Shown here in pieces: positions 1 through 6,437 of a stretch of 6,453 nt of DNA. Location: contig PLKU01000173.1 of the NCBI GenBank assembly GCA_003140705.1, forward strand, positions 29,936-36,388. The letters run 5' to 3'. Made by a program: the position numbers and the translations under genes. Below the pieces are notes generated by a model that worked only from the letters and a program-made list of their open reading frames with translations, ran no database searches and was not told where the DNA came from. Numbering within the stretch: position 1 is the stretch's first letter; every line of letters begins with the position of its first letter. This stretch comes from Acidobacteriaceae bacterium. GTDB taxonomy: Bacteria > Acidobacteriota > Terriglobia > Terriglobales > Acidobacteriaceae.

Positions 1-3000
1 CCGATGCTCCCACCGATCTGCACCGTTTGGAGGCTTTGAGAGCCCAACTGGCCGGCTACGCAATTGGGGCGGGGTTCGTAAGATCCAGTCAGCGTCGATG
101 CTGAACCTGGATTCGCGTCTCCCATGTAAGCGCCGGCAAACGGGGTGATGCCGAAGCCAGACCGGAACGTGGTGCTGACCGCGGTCTCCCAGCCGCCGAT
201 TACTTCGTTGGTCACATGGTTGACGTTACTGCCAATCAGTTTTCCTCTGCCAAAGGGAAGGCTGTACACACCATAGGCGGCGAGCTCCTGTGCTGCGTCG
301 ATTGTGCAGCGGCCGTAGTCGCCCATCGGGTTGTACTCGTTCTGGAAGAAGTTCTGTGTAGCCTGGGTCTGCGATTCGCCGGCGCCTTCTTCATCGCCAT
401 AGGAGCCGAAATACCCCAGGGAGTTTGTCAGGCACTTTGACCAGGTATAGCTAGCCTGCATGGTGAGGCCATGGTACGCTTTCTCGGCCAAGGTAGCTTC
501 CAGAGCATTGAACCGTGATATTCCGTCCGAAGCGTTGTAGCGAGCCTGTGCGCCGGCTGCCACGATTGGCTGCATATACGGACCCGGAACCACCGTCCCG
601 GTGGTGGTGAGTTGCTTTTGGTTGTACAGGTAGATATCCGACATGTGGTCGTCCTTGTTGCCCACATATCCGATTGTCGCCGTGAGATTCGCTTTGAATT
701 GGTGCTCAATGAACATGCTCCACTGCTGATCAACTGCCGGCTGAAGAGCTGGATTCGTTGCATGAGCCTGGCCGCTGGCAAAGCATGCGGAGGCGAACGC
801 CATCAGTTGAGTCGGTGTGCAAGCCGCCGAGAAGGGTGTAAAGCCCTGATCCAGTGTGGTGACCGGATACAGCAGCGCGGAGCCAGAGTTGTTCAGTTCA
901 TTGTGCAGTTCCACGTAGGGTGGATTGACGACGGCCATGTTGTTCACGCCGTTGCCTTCCATGTAGCTGGAGATGTCATAGGCACCGCGAACAACCGTCC
1001 CAGGCGCCCAATCAGGTTGCCACGCAAAACCGACACGAGGCTGGAAATCATCCCATCCCTTGTAGGTGTTGTAGTTGGTTCCGATCTCAGGCGTCCCCGT
1101 GAGCAGGTTGAAGTTCACGTTGTTGTTTGCATTCTTGTCGCCGCGCGGCGTGTTCAGCTCATAGCGCATGCCCATGTTCAACGACAGGTTATGGGTCAGG
1201 TGGAAGTTATCCTGCACATAGCCCGCGAACACGCTGTTGACCAGGTTGAAGTTAAAAGGCACACCCTGCTGAACCTGCTGCGGCAGACCGAGCAGGAAGT
1301 CAGCGAACGCGCTCCCAATTCCTCCGTTAAGGCTCGTGTATTGGCCGCTGAAGTTGAACGAGCCGGCAGCTCCCTGGTTGCCCGCATAAACGTCGTTCAT
1401 GATGTAGTGGAAGAGCTCAAAGCCTGTGTGGATTGTTTGTTTGCCGTGTGTCCAAGTCAGCGAGTCCTCAGCCTCGTATGTGGTGTCATGGAAGATTTCA
1501 ACGCCGTCGGTGCTCCCCACCTGCCCGTAACCGAAGGTCATCGCGGGAAGAATGGGCTCCTGAACGCCAGGGAGTCCGAACGCCTGCGGCAGATTAACGC
1601 TGGTTGCATTGGTATACACCTGGTCGTTTGCTGGGAAATACTGGGCGCCGAAACGGGCATCGTTGATCAACGTCGGAGTAATCGTCCGAACGTAGTCGCC
1701 GACAAAATTCTTCAGTGGATATTCCCGGGTCAGGTTCGGGCTCAGCACGTTCGTGCCGTTGCTGCTGACATTGAGGGTGTGCATTTGGGAATAACGGCCC
1801 GAAATATGATCGTTCGGGGATGCTTGCCAATCAATTTTTACATCGCCCTGGTAAGAGTGGACGTACCCGCTGGTGAAGTAGTTCTGCTGCTCAAACTGCT
1901 GAGTGAAGAATGGAGAAGCGACCATGGCCGCCGCCACCTTGCTGTTTAGAGGAATCTGGTTATTCAGGAAAGCCGGACGACTGCCCAGAGGTGCTACCTG
2001 GCCGGCGTTGGCCCCGGTGAGATAGACAGGGCTGTAAAGCTGACCGGCGGGGTTGGAGCAAACGCCGCTGACAAACGTCGCACCCAGGTTTGTGCATACC
2101 TGCCCAAGGTTGCCGGCCAGATATGGCGTTGGTATAAGGGTATTGGTATTGCCGGTTCTCGGTGTGTTGTTAATCTCTGATTGTTCGTCGGCGAAGAAGA
2201 ACAGCTTGTTCCTGATAATTGGCCCGCCAACTGCGCCGCCATAATTGTTCCACTGCAGCACGGGACGCGGTATTGTCGTCCCGGTAGGAACATAATTATT
2301 AGGGTTGCTTGCTGACGGAACCAGGAGGGACGCGTTGGCTTTGTCTTGCCAGGTGTTGGCATCGAGGTCGGTGTTGCGAATGTATTCGAACACGTCTCCG
2401 TGGAACTTGTTGGTGCCGGATTTGATGGACTCAACGACGACACCGCCGATATAGTTCCCGAAGTCCGCCGGTGCATTGCTGGTGATGATGTTGAATTCCT
2501 GAATCGCGTCGGGACTGGGCACGTAGGCTACATCGTTATTATCGGGCTGGTTGATGTCCATGCCGTCCAGCGAGGCGTTGTTATCCTGTTCGCGTGCGCC
2601 GTTAACATAGGGGCGGCCCGTACCGAATGTGTTCTGAGACGACTCGAATGCAAAAATGTTGGGGCTGACAACACCCGGAGCCAAGAGCGCAAGTTGGTTG
2701 ATGTCGCGGCTGGCCAGGGGGAGGGTATTGACGGCAGACGAGTCGAGCACGGTCCCCACCTCCGTTGATACTGTCTGCAAAAGCGGCGGAGCTGCATTGA
2801 CGCTGATCGTCTGATCCACTTTTCCCGGTTTCAATTGGAAATCAACCTGGGCGACCTGATTGAGAGCGAGAGAGAACGAATTGCGTATCTCCGCAGAGAA
2901 GCCCGATGCTTCAGCTTTGACTTCGACGTTGCCCACGGGTATTTGCGGAAATTCATAAAGGCCTGAGCCACTCGTCTTGGTGGTCCAGGTCGTACCACGA

Positions 3001-3176
3001 TTAAGATCGCGCACGGTGATGGTTGCGCCGACAACCACGGACCCCGAGGAATCCACGACCGTGCCGGTGATTGCGCCGGCGGCCTGCTGGGCCCACGCAC
3101 ATGTCGATGCTGCCAACATCATGACGAAACAGGCAGCGCCAACCGAAATCAAATACATCCGATTCATTCGCTTCAC
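1..3176 (-). CDS. Oar-like TonB-dependent outer-membrane receptor with N-terminal carboxypeptidase-regulatory-like domain (3' end beyond window)
   Basis: Outer-membrane transporter that would import a large or scarce substrate using TonB/ExbBD energy. The frame is open from 3176 to the window edge: 1058 codons with no stop, ending two bases into the next codon, so the C-terminus is cut off; by comparison with the family roughly 100 or more residues are missing. GTG at 3176 is chosen because GGAGG (3185-3189) lies 8 nt upstream; ATG at 3167 is the alternative but is 17 nt from it. Residues 1-29 form a signal peptide (basic start, hydrophobic core, AWA|QQ cleavage). Residues about 36-118 are a CarboxypepD_reg-like beta-sandwich (ITGTVVDSSG..., GLYEFPQIPVG). 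Residues about 120-245 are the plug, with VNGAREQDNNASLDGMDINQ at 191-210 and the PSPDAIQEFNI motif from 220. The rest is beta-barrel, rich in alternating aromatic strands. It is transcribed divergently from the GntR-family gene. The substrate is not recognisable; a sugar or other carbon source is an inference from the regulator next door. Confidence 0.95.
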   Translation of the reverse strand, partial: MKRMNRMYLISVGAACFVMMLAASTCAWAQQAAGAITGTVVDSSGSVVVGATITVRDLNRGTTWTTKTSGSGLYEFPQIPVGNVEVKAEASGFSAEIRNSFSLALNQVAQVDFQLKPGKVDQTISVNAAPPLLQTVSTEVGTVLDSSAVNTLPLASRDINQLALLAPGVVSPNIFAFESSQNTFGTGRPYVNGAREQDNNASLDGMDINQPDNNDVAYVPSPDAIQEFNIITSNAPADFGNYIGGVVVESIKSGTNKFHGDVFEYIRNTDLDANTWQDKANASLLVPSASNPNNYVPTGTTIPRPVLQWNNYGGAVGGPIIRNKLFFFADEQSEINNTPRTGNTNTLIPTPYLAGNLGQVCTNLGATFVSGVCSNPAGQLYSPVYLTGANAGQVAPLGSRPAFLNNQIPLNSKVAAAMVASPFFTQQFEQQNYFTSGYVHSYQGDVKIDWQASPNDHISGRYSQMHTLNVSSNGTNVLSPNLTREYPLKNFVGDYVRTITPTLINDARFGAQYFPANDQVYTNATSVNLPQAFGLPGVQEPILPAMTFGYGQVGSTDGVEIFHDTTYEAEDSLTWTHGKQTIHTGFELFHYIMNDVYAGNQGAAGSFNFSGQYTSLNGGIGSAFADFLLGLPQQVQQGVPFNFNLVNSVFAGYVQDNFHLTHNLSLNMGMRYELNTPRGDKNANNNVNFNLLTGTPEIGTNYNTYKGWDDFQPRVGFAWQPDWAPGTVVRGAYDISSYMEGNGVNNMAVVNPPYVELHNELNNSGSALLYPVTTLDQGFTPFSAACTPTQLMAFASACFASGQAHATNPALQPAVDQQWSMFIEHQFKANLTATIGYVGNKDDHMSDIYLYNQKQLTTTGTVVPGPYMQPIVAAGAQARYNASDGISRFNALEATLAEKAYHGLTMQASYTWSKCLTNSLGYFGSYGDEEGAGESQTQATQNFFQNEYNPMGDYGRCTIDAAQELAAYGVYSLPFGRGKLIGSNVNHVTNEVIGGWETAVSTTFRSGFGITPFAGAYMGDANPGSASTLTGSYEPRPNCVAGQLGSQSLQTVQIGGSI

Positions 3177-3184
3177 TGTGATTT

Positions 3185-3189
3185 CCTCC
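3185..3189 (-). promoter_or_regulatory. Ribosome binding site of the TonB-dependent receptor
   Basis: The minus strand reads GGAGG here, 8 nt before a GTG codon at 3176 and 17 nt before the first ATG at 3167. The spacing decides for the GTG start. Confidence 0.75.
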
Positions 3190-3220
3190 AAGGTTTGTTC
3201 GGGGTGAATGTTTAGCTCAT

Positions 3221-3260
3221 TGATTGACTATTTGGCTGGTTGATTGAATGCCTGGCTGGT
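3221..3260. repeat. Two tandem 20-bp repeats in the receptor leader
   Basis: Copies at 3221-3240 and 3241-3260 match at 16 of 20 positions (pattern TGATTGAnTnnnTGGCTGGT). The TGGCTGGTTGA core occurs at 3233-3243 and 3253-3263, exactly 20 bp apart, about two helical turns. They lie downstream of the predicted receptor transcription start, inside its untranslated leader. They could be tandem protein-binding sites or an RNA element; nothing in the sequence decides between these. Confidence 0.6.
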
Positions 3261-3279
3261 TGAAAATGGCTCCACGATT

Positions 3280-3301
3280 CTGCTAGAGAACTATATAGCA
3301 G
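3280..3301. promoter_or_regulatory. Candidate operator: palindrome over the receptor -10 box
   Basis: CTGCTA (3280-3285) and TAGCAG (3296-3301) are perfect inverted 6-bp arms around a 10-bp spacer, 22 bp in total; the 8-bp palindrome CTATATAG sits at 3291-3298. The site covers the predicted -10 hexamer and transcription start of the receptor, the usual place for a repressor. The adjacent divergent GntR/HutC-type regulator is the obvious candidate to bind it. The palindrome is seen directly; the partner is inferred. Confidence 0.5.
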
Positions 3302-3320
3302 TCAGAATTTTGCAAGTCAA
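3292..3320 (-). promoter_or_regulatory. Sigma70-type promoter of the receptor
   Basis: On the minus strand TTGACT (3315-3320) is followed by a 17-nt spacer and TATATA (3292-3297). That is 5 of 6 and 4-5 of 6 consensus positions with ideal spacing, the best promoter in the intergenic region. Transcription would start near 3285, giving a leader of about 110 nt that contains the two tandem 20-bp repeats. Confidence 0.65.
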
Positions 3321-3358
3321 GCAAAAAAGTTAATGGATTTTAATTTGCGCGTGCTTGA
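3317..3358. repeat. 7-bp inverted repeat between the divergent promoters
   Basis: TCAAGCA at 3317-3323 and TGCTTGA at 3352-3358 are perfect inverted arms with 28 bp of AT-rich sequence between them. The left arm overlaps the receptor -35 box and the right arm lies just upstream of the candidate regulator -35 box, so a dimer or looped complex here could act on both promoters. The arms are short and far apart, so chance is possible. Confidence 0.3.
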
Positions 3359-3362
3359 TCTG

Positions 3363-3391
3363 TGGAAAACAGTTCTGCAACTCAATATAAT
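3363..3391 (+). promoter_or_regulatory. Candidate promoter of the GntR-family gene
   Basis: TGGAAA (3363-3368, 4 of 6 to TTGACA), 17-nt spacer, then a perfect TATAAT (3386-3391). A start near 3398 would leave a leader of about 230 nt before the regulator ATG. A closer but weaker alternative is TTGATG (3570-3575) with TAGGAT (3595-3600), spacing 19. The long leader is a reason for caution. Confidence 0.4.
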
Positions 3392-3525
3392 CAAGAGTTT
3401 ATAGATCAAACAGCGATTCTTTCTGGATGGCCTGCTCAAGTCCGAGTTGCTCAAGCTGACTGCCAGGTTGATTTTGAGCGCTTCAGGGGAAGGGCCGTAA
3501 CAAGCGAGAGGTATATCTTAAGGTA

Positions 3526-3543
3526 CTGCTACCGCTCTATAGC
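3526..3543. promoter_or_regulatory. Possible second operator, related to the receptor operator
   Basis: The site reads CTGCTA, five bases, then CTATAGC. The receptor operator reads CTGCTA, five bases, then CTATATAGC, so CTGCTA-N5-CTATA is shared exactly. Here the inverted arms are only GCTA/TAGC with an 8-bp spacer. It lies about 85 bp before the regulator start, downstream of the TATAAT promoter, where bound repressor would give autoregulation. Similarity is short and could be chance. Confidence 0.35.
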
Positions 3544-3627
3544 TTAAATTGTCAGTCATTTCCATTCCATTGATGTATCTTGGGTTTTGTCCACTAGGAT
3601 AGTCAACAGACGAAGGCCGGGGTTGAA

Positions 3628-4365
3628 ATGAACGGAGCTACAGTGCCAACGCAAAGTCGGAAAGATGAGCCCGCGTACAAGAGGATTCAGAGCGCGATCC
3701 GCCAGCGAATTGAAGCCGGGGAGTTGAAGCCGGGAGATGTAGTTGACTCGGAAAGGGAACTGGCCCGAATTCATGGCGTCAGCTTGATGACGGCGCGACA
3801 CGCACTTGCGGATCTTGCCCAGGAAGGCATTGTCGATCGACGCCATGGTGCCGGAACGTTTGTCGCTCCGCCCCAGATTCACTTCAACAAACTGCTCAGC
3901 TACACGGAGCAGATGGCGAGTCTCGGTTTAGCCATTCATTCTAAAATTCTGTTTTCTGGAATTGTCACCCGTGAACCCGAGATCGCAGCTCGCTTCGGTT
4001 TGTCCCCTACGAGCCGCCTCATCAAAATCGAGCGTGTCCGTTCGGCAGGCGATGAACCCGTCGCACTTGAGGTCTGCTATCTGCCCGCCGATGAATTTTC
4101 GGCTTTGGTCGATGTGCCTTTGGATCGAACTTCCCTCTTTGGAGCGCTTGAACGGGAATGCGGAGTTGAACTGGCCTACGCGGACGAGGAGATCGACGCA
4201 ACCCATTCCGATCACCGAATCTCGCGGCTTCTGAGTATTCCTGGCAATTCGCCTCTGTTGAGAATTCGTCAGCTCATCTTCTCAACCAAAGGTCGCGCTA
4301 CCGTGTATGTGACGGGTCTTTACCGCTCAGGTCGGCACACCCTGCGGATCCGCCGCTTCCGCTAA
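3628..4365 (+). CDS. GntR-family transcriptional regulator, HutC/UTRA type
   Basis: A 245-residue dimeric DNA-binding regulator of normal length for the HutC subfamily. Residues about 14-82 are the GntR winged helix-turn-helix: AYKRIQSAIRQRIEAGELKPG, then SERELARIHGVSLMTARHAL as the HTH and the DRRHGAGTFVAPP wing. Residues about 88-240 are a complete UTRA domain (LSYTEQMASLG, LIKIERVRSAGDEPVALEVCY, and the terminal strand TVYVTGLYRSGRHTLRI), the effector-binding fold that usually senses a sugar, sugar phosphate or small metabolite. The ATG at 3628 has GGGG a few nt upstream (3619-3622), and the protein begins just before the conserved first helix. The gene is divergent from the TonB receptor across 451 bp containing matching palindromes, so control of the receptor and of itself is likely. 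No lesion is seen. The effector cannot be inferred. Confidence 0.93.
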   Translation: MNGATVPTQSRKDEPAYKRIQSAIRQRIEAGELKPGDVVDSERELARIHGVSLMTARHALADLAQEGIVDRRHGAGTFVAPPQIHFNKLLSYTEQMASLGLAIHSKILFSGIVTREPEIAARFGLSPTSRLIKIERVRSAGDEPVALEVCYLPADEFSALVDVPLDRTSLFGALERECGVELAYADEEIDATHSDHRISRLLSIPGNSPLLRIRQLIFSTKGRATVYVTGLYRSGRHTLRIRRFR

Positions 4366-4700
4366 AGAATAACCTCATACCAGGGCCGACCAACCGTTGC
4401 ATATCTTTCGAGTGTCGGTCCGGGTCGCAGGATTGTGGAATTGGAAAGCGATCACTCCTATCAAAAATTCCCCCTAATCTCTCTGCACTCACTATCGTGT
4501 CCATTTCGAAGTTTTCGTCTTGCACTAACGTCTATACCAATTGAAAATTCGCGATTTAACTGCAGCGCGATATTAACGTACGATTTTTAACGCTTGGTGT
4601 GGTGAACCCAATTACGCCCCTCTCCACCTTTGCGCCCCACGAAGATGCAGTTTTCCATCGGGATCGGACGAAGTGCCTCGGGCTAAGGAATCTCTATGCC
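4366..4700. other. 335-bp gene-poor stretch after the regulator
   Basis: No supported gene. GGGCCGAC (4383-4390) can pair with GTCGGTCC (4414-4421) over a 23-nt loop with one G-U pair, but no U-run follows, so it is only a weak candidate for a terminator of the regulator gene. AT-rich repeats at 4550-4592 are listed separately. A 23-codon minus-strand frame starting near 4659 has no recognisable similarity. Confidence 0.5.
4550..4592. repeat. Three degenerate short direct repeats, CGAT...TTAACG type
   Basis: CGCGATTTAAC (4550-4560), CGCGATATTAACG (4566-4578) and TACGATTTTTAACG (4579-4592) share CGAT followed by TTAAC. Spacing is 16 and then 13 bp. They lie in the AT-rich gap between the regulator and the antitoxin relic. 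There is no replication gene nearby to suggest iterons, so the role is unknown and chance is possible. Confidence 0.3.
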
Positions 4701-5057
4701 CTAGAATGTCATTTCTAATTCAACACCGGAATAATTGATCCGTGGAGCGATCTGACGCCCTGGTCCTTGCTCGAAATACACCAAGCCGTATCTCTCCATT
4801 GTCTTGAGGGTCCGGGATAGATTAGATTTGGCGCGTCCGGTCTTCTCGGCCAACTCATTGAGCGATTGGGGCTGTGTCTTTACGATCTAGCCAAGCAGAG
4901 CTCGGTTCTTGTCGGAAAGAACCTGAGACATCGTTGCAAGAGACTGGAACCAGACCTTCGGCTCGTCCGGGGCTGGGACGTATTCGCCCCGTGCGATGGC
5001 CATGGTCCGCTTCTTATATTCTTCGAGGGTAGCGATACCAACTTTCAATGTGGTCAT
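4701..5057 (-). pseudogene. tumA: TumA-like HTH antitoxin gene interrupted by an amber codon
   Basis: Partner of the TumE-type toxin just upstream; such antitoxins carry a MarR-like (HVO_A0114-type) winged HTH that binds the module's own promoter and neutralises the toxin. The 119-codon frame starts at ATG 5055-5057 with AAGGAG (5064-5069) 6 nt before it and ends at TAG 4701-4703. Codon 57 is TAG (4887-4889), between ALLG and IVKTQPQSLNELAEKTG. After it the frame continues with a textbook HTH, RAKSNLSRTLKTMERYGLV, about residues 76-94. The family usually has a hydrophobic residue at the broken position, so TTG to TAG is a likely single change. The 56-residue N-terminal product would lack the whole DNA-binding domain, and no start codon follows that could restore it. 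The start overlaps the toxin stop as ATGA, showing a translationally coupled pair. Confidence 0.8.
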
Positions 5058-5424
5058 GGCGTACTCCTTTTCTGCAAGATGGCTTCAACTTCAGTCCAAA
5101 AGTCCGCTAACAGCGTGGAGGCATCGGCGTAGACATAGAACCTGACCCTCTTCCCCTTATGCTTGTGATGGTACTCAATACGCGTCCGTGCTCCCGGCCC
5201 GGAGGTCTCGTGGACCGGGTGGGCGTTGTCGAAACCCAACAGGCGCTTGCCGTCCTCATCGTGAAGTGAAAGCGAGTAGTTCAGGCCATGCGGCCGCTCA
5301 GGCGAGACTTCGACTTGCTTCACGACAAACTTCACCCAGCACATGCCCTCCGCATCAGCGACAAAGGCTCGCCGTCCAGGAATAGGAGCGTGTCAAGGCC
5401 AGGATCGCGCCTTACCATTCCCAT
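5054..5424 (-). pseudogene. tumE: TumE-family toxin gene with a 1-nt frameshift near the 5' end
   Basis: Toxin component of a TumE/TumA (former DUF6516) type II toxin-antitoxin module. The open part, 5054-5344, gives 96 residues with family hallmarks: ERPHGLNYSLSLHDEDGKRL, LLGFDNAHPV, RIEYHHKHKG and ASTLLADFWTEVEAIL. The true N-terminus lies upstream in another frame: from ATG 5422-5424 it reads MGMVRRDPGLDTLLFLDGEP, typical of the family, and then runs into a stop. Adding one T to the T-run after the DGEP codons would join it as DGEPFVADAEGMCWVKF and give 123 residues, the usual length. So a single-base loss is inferred. Translation could still restart at ATG 5342-5344, which has GGAGGGC directly before it, giving an N-truncated protein of unknown activity. 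The stop TGA overlaps the antitoxin start. Confidence 0.8.
5064..5069 (-). promoter_or_regulatory. Ribosome binding site of the antitoxin gene, inside the toxin gene
   Basis: AAGGAG on the minus strand, 6 nt before the antitoxin ATG and within the last codons of the toxin gene. Together with the ATGA overlap it supports coupled translation in toxin-first order. Confidence 0.7.
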
Positions 5425-5427
5425 AAA

Positions 5428-5444
5428 TTATCACCCGCTGATAA
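5428..5444. promoter_or_regulatory. Candidate toxin-antitoxin operator palindrome
   Basis: TTATCA (5428-5433) and TGATAA (5439-5444) are perfect inverted 6-bp arms around CCCGC. The site ends 4 bp before the inferred original toxin ATG (5424) and contains GATAAT on the minus strand (5427-5432), a possible -10 box. Toxin-antitoxin modules are commonly repressed by the antitoxin at exactly such a palindrome. Its position also supports 5424 rather than 5344 as the original toxin start. Confidence 0.5.
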
Positions 5445-5493
5445 CCTAATCAAGCTGTCATTGTGTACCGCCAATCCCCGGCGAGTTGCATTT

Positions 5494-6123
5494 TCAAGGC
5501 GCCTGGATTTCCCCGGTCAACCCACCATCGGAAGGAGCTGCTGGGTGTCCCGCGCCCATTTCCGCGCTGTAGACGGAGGCGAAGATCTCCTCCATCCGCC
5601 CTTCCTTGTAGAGCTCATCGGGCGACCCCAATCCAAACATTTCAAGAAACACCGGAGTAGTCCGCCAGATCCTCGCCCGCCTGGGGCCCAGGCGCGAGGA
5701 GCGCGCGATCAGCTCCCGGTTCACGAGCGTCTGAATCACTCCCCAACTCTCGATGCCGCGGATGGCGTTGATGTCTCCGGTCGAGACCGGCTGTTTCAGC
5801 GCCACGATGGCCAGGGTCCCGAGGGCCTGCGCGGTGATGGGCTTGGGCCTGCGCGCGGGAAGGAGCCGGCCGGTCAGCTCTTCGAACTGGGGCTTGGTCT
5901 CGATGCGCACCGCGTGCGGCCGGCACCGTAGCTAGATTCCCCGGTCGGCGCCGAGCAGGTCGGCCTCGAACTCGCGGAGCGCGTTGCCGGTCTCGTCTTC
6001 GGTGACCCCGAGGCACTGGGCCAGGGCCGGCACGGCGACGGCATGATCGGAAGCGACCAGCAGCGCCTCGATCTGGCTCTTTTGATCCAGTGGTGGAAAT
6101 CGCTCTTTCGGTTTGGAGCCCAA
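5494..6123 (-). pseudogene. scpB: ScpB-like segregation and condensation protein gene with in-frame amber codon
   Basis: ScpB binds ScpA and the SMC ATPase to form the bacterial condensin that compacts and segregates the chromosome. Two tandem winged-helix domains are visible: the first in SQIEALLVASDHAVAVPALA, followed by CLGVTEDETGNALREFEADL; the second in PKPITAQALGTLAIVALKQP, GDINAIRGIESWGVIQTLVN and FLEMFGL. The frame, counted from TTG 6121-6123, has 210 codons with stop TGA 5494-5496, about normal length. Codon 64 is TAG (5932-5934), between DRGI and LR, where ScpB proteins usually have Glu; GAG to TAG explains it. The next eight residues (LRCRPHAV) match the family poorly, so a small extra change there is possible. 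No ATG precedes the first helix and the frame is closed by TAA at 6184-6186, so the original 5' end appears lost. No scpA is adjacent. The second half could start again at GTG 5911-5913 or ATG near it, without the first domain. Confidence 0.8.
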
Positions 6124-6255
6124 GTCGGATTCGCTGGGTGAAACCTGGGAGCCATTTCCGATTTGCGTATGGCCGAGTTGTTTTTAAAGGCAAGCGACGA
6201 AGATAAGGCACTTCTGCCAACGCTTGTTGTACTTCTCTTCGCTGCAGCGGACCTG

Positions 6256-6326
6256 TCATACGAACCCGTTGGCTCTGGGATCTTGGCGATGCTACCCTTT
6301 TGATATCTTGTTCTTGTGGTCTTCAT
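6256..6326 (-). pseudogene. Probable N-terminal remnant of a tyrosine-recombinase integrase
   Basis: From ATG 6324-6326 the minus strand reads MKTTRTRYQKGSIAKIP, resembling the N-terminus of site-specific integrases common in Acidobacteriota, where an RYQKGSI start is followed by a basic stretch and a strand with Gly-Phe-aromatic-Trp. Continuing in frame the similarity stops. If one C is added to the CCC run after codon 16, the next residues become PRANGFV followed by TGA (6256-6258) in place of the expected Trp. No catalytic domain is present, and unrelated ScpB sequence begins within 200 bp. So this is at best a fragment. Recognition rests on about 23 residues from memory of the family. Confidence 0.4.
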
Positions 6327-6336
6327 CGGATTTGGC

Positions 6337-6379
6337 TTTGTCTTTTCTTTATCGACCTGATGAGTGATTTTGTCTTTTC
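6337..6379. repeat. 11-bp direct repeat
   Basis: TTTGTCTTTTC occurs at 6337-6347 and 6369-6379, 32 bp apart, between the integrase remnant and the tRNA gene. It is pyrimidine-rich and short, so low complexity may explain it; a footprint of an insertion is the alternative. Confidence 0.35.
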
Positions 6380-6437
6380 GGTGAGCTAAAGTGAGTTGAG
6401 CTTTTCAAGATCGCCGTAAACCATTGATTCTAAAAGT

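Noticed and set aside
612..1949. 445-codon open frame on the plus strand.
   Set aside because: It is antisense to the receptor gene, which has a signal peptide, plug motifs and barrel over the same span; the plus-strand product has no recognisable domain.
3362..3547. 61-codon plus-strand frame starting with GTG in the divergent intergenic region.
   Set aside because: No ribosome binding site, a start codon overlapping a candidate -35 box, and no recognisable protein features.
3556..3882. 108-codon minus-strand frame.
   Set aside because: It lies opposite the N-terminal part of the GntR-family gene, whose HTH is clear.
4383..4421. Intrinsic terminator for the GntR-family gene.
   Set aside because: The 8-bp stem has a 23-nt loop and no following U-run.
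4588..4659. 23-codon minus-strand frame downstream of the antitoxin relic.
   Set aside because: Too short, no ribosome binding site recognised, no family similarity.
5461..5931. 156-codon plus-strand frame opposite the ScpB-like gene.
   Set aside because: A by-product of high G+C; the minus strand carries the ScpB domains.
4701..5934. TAG recoded as a sense codon, which would explain both amber interruptions.
   Set aside because: TAG also ends the antitoxin frame at the expected place after a complete HTH, with another TAG shortly after it; and recoding would not explain the toxin frameshift.
5642..6259. 205-codon minus-strand frame overlapping the ScpB-like gene.
   Set aside because: Arg/Pro-rich composition of a shifted frame; its codons read the ScpB sequence out of frame. 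A KWLPGF segment near its start recalls tails seen after some integrases but is too short to claim.
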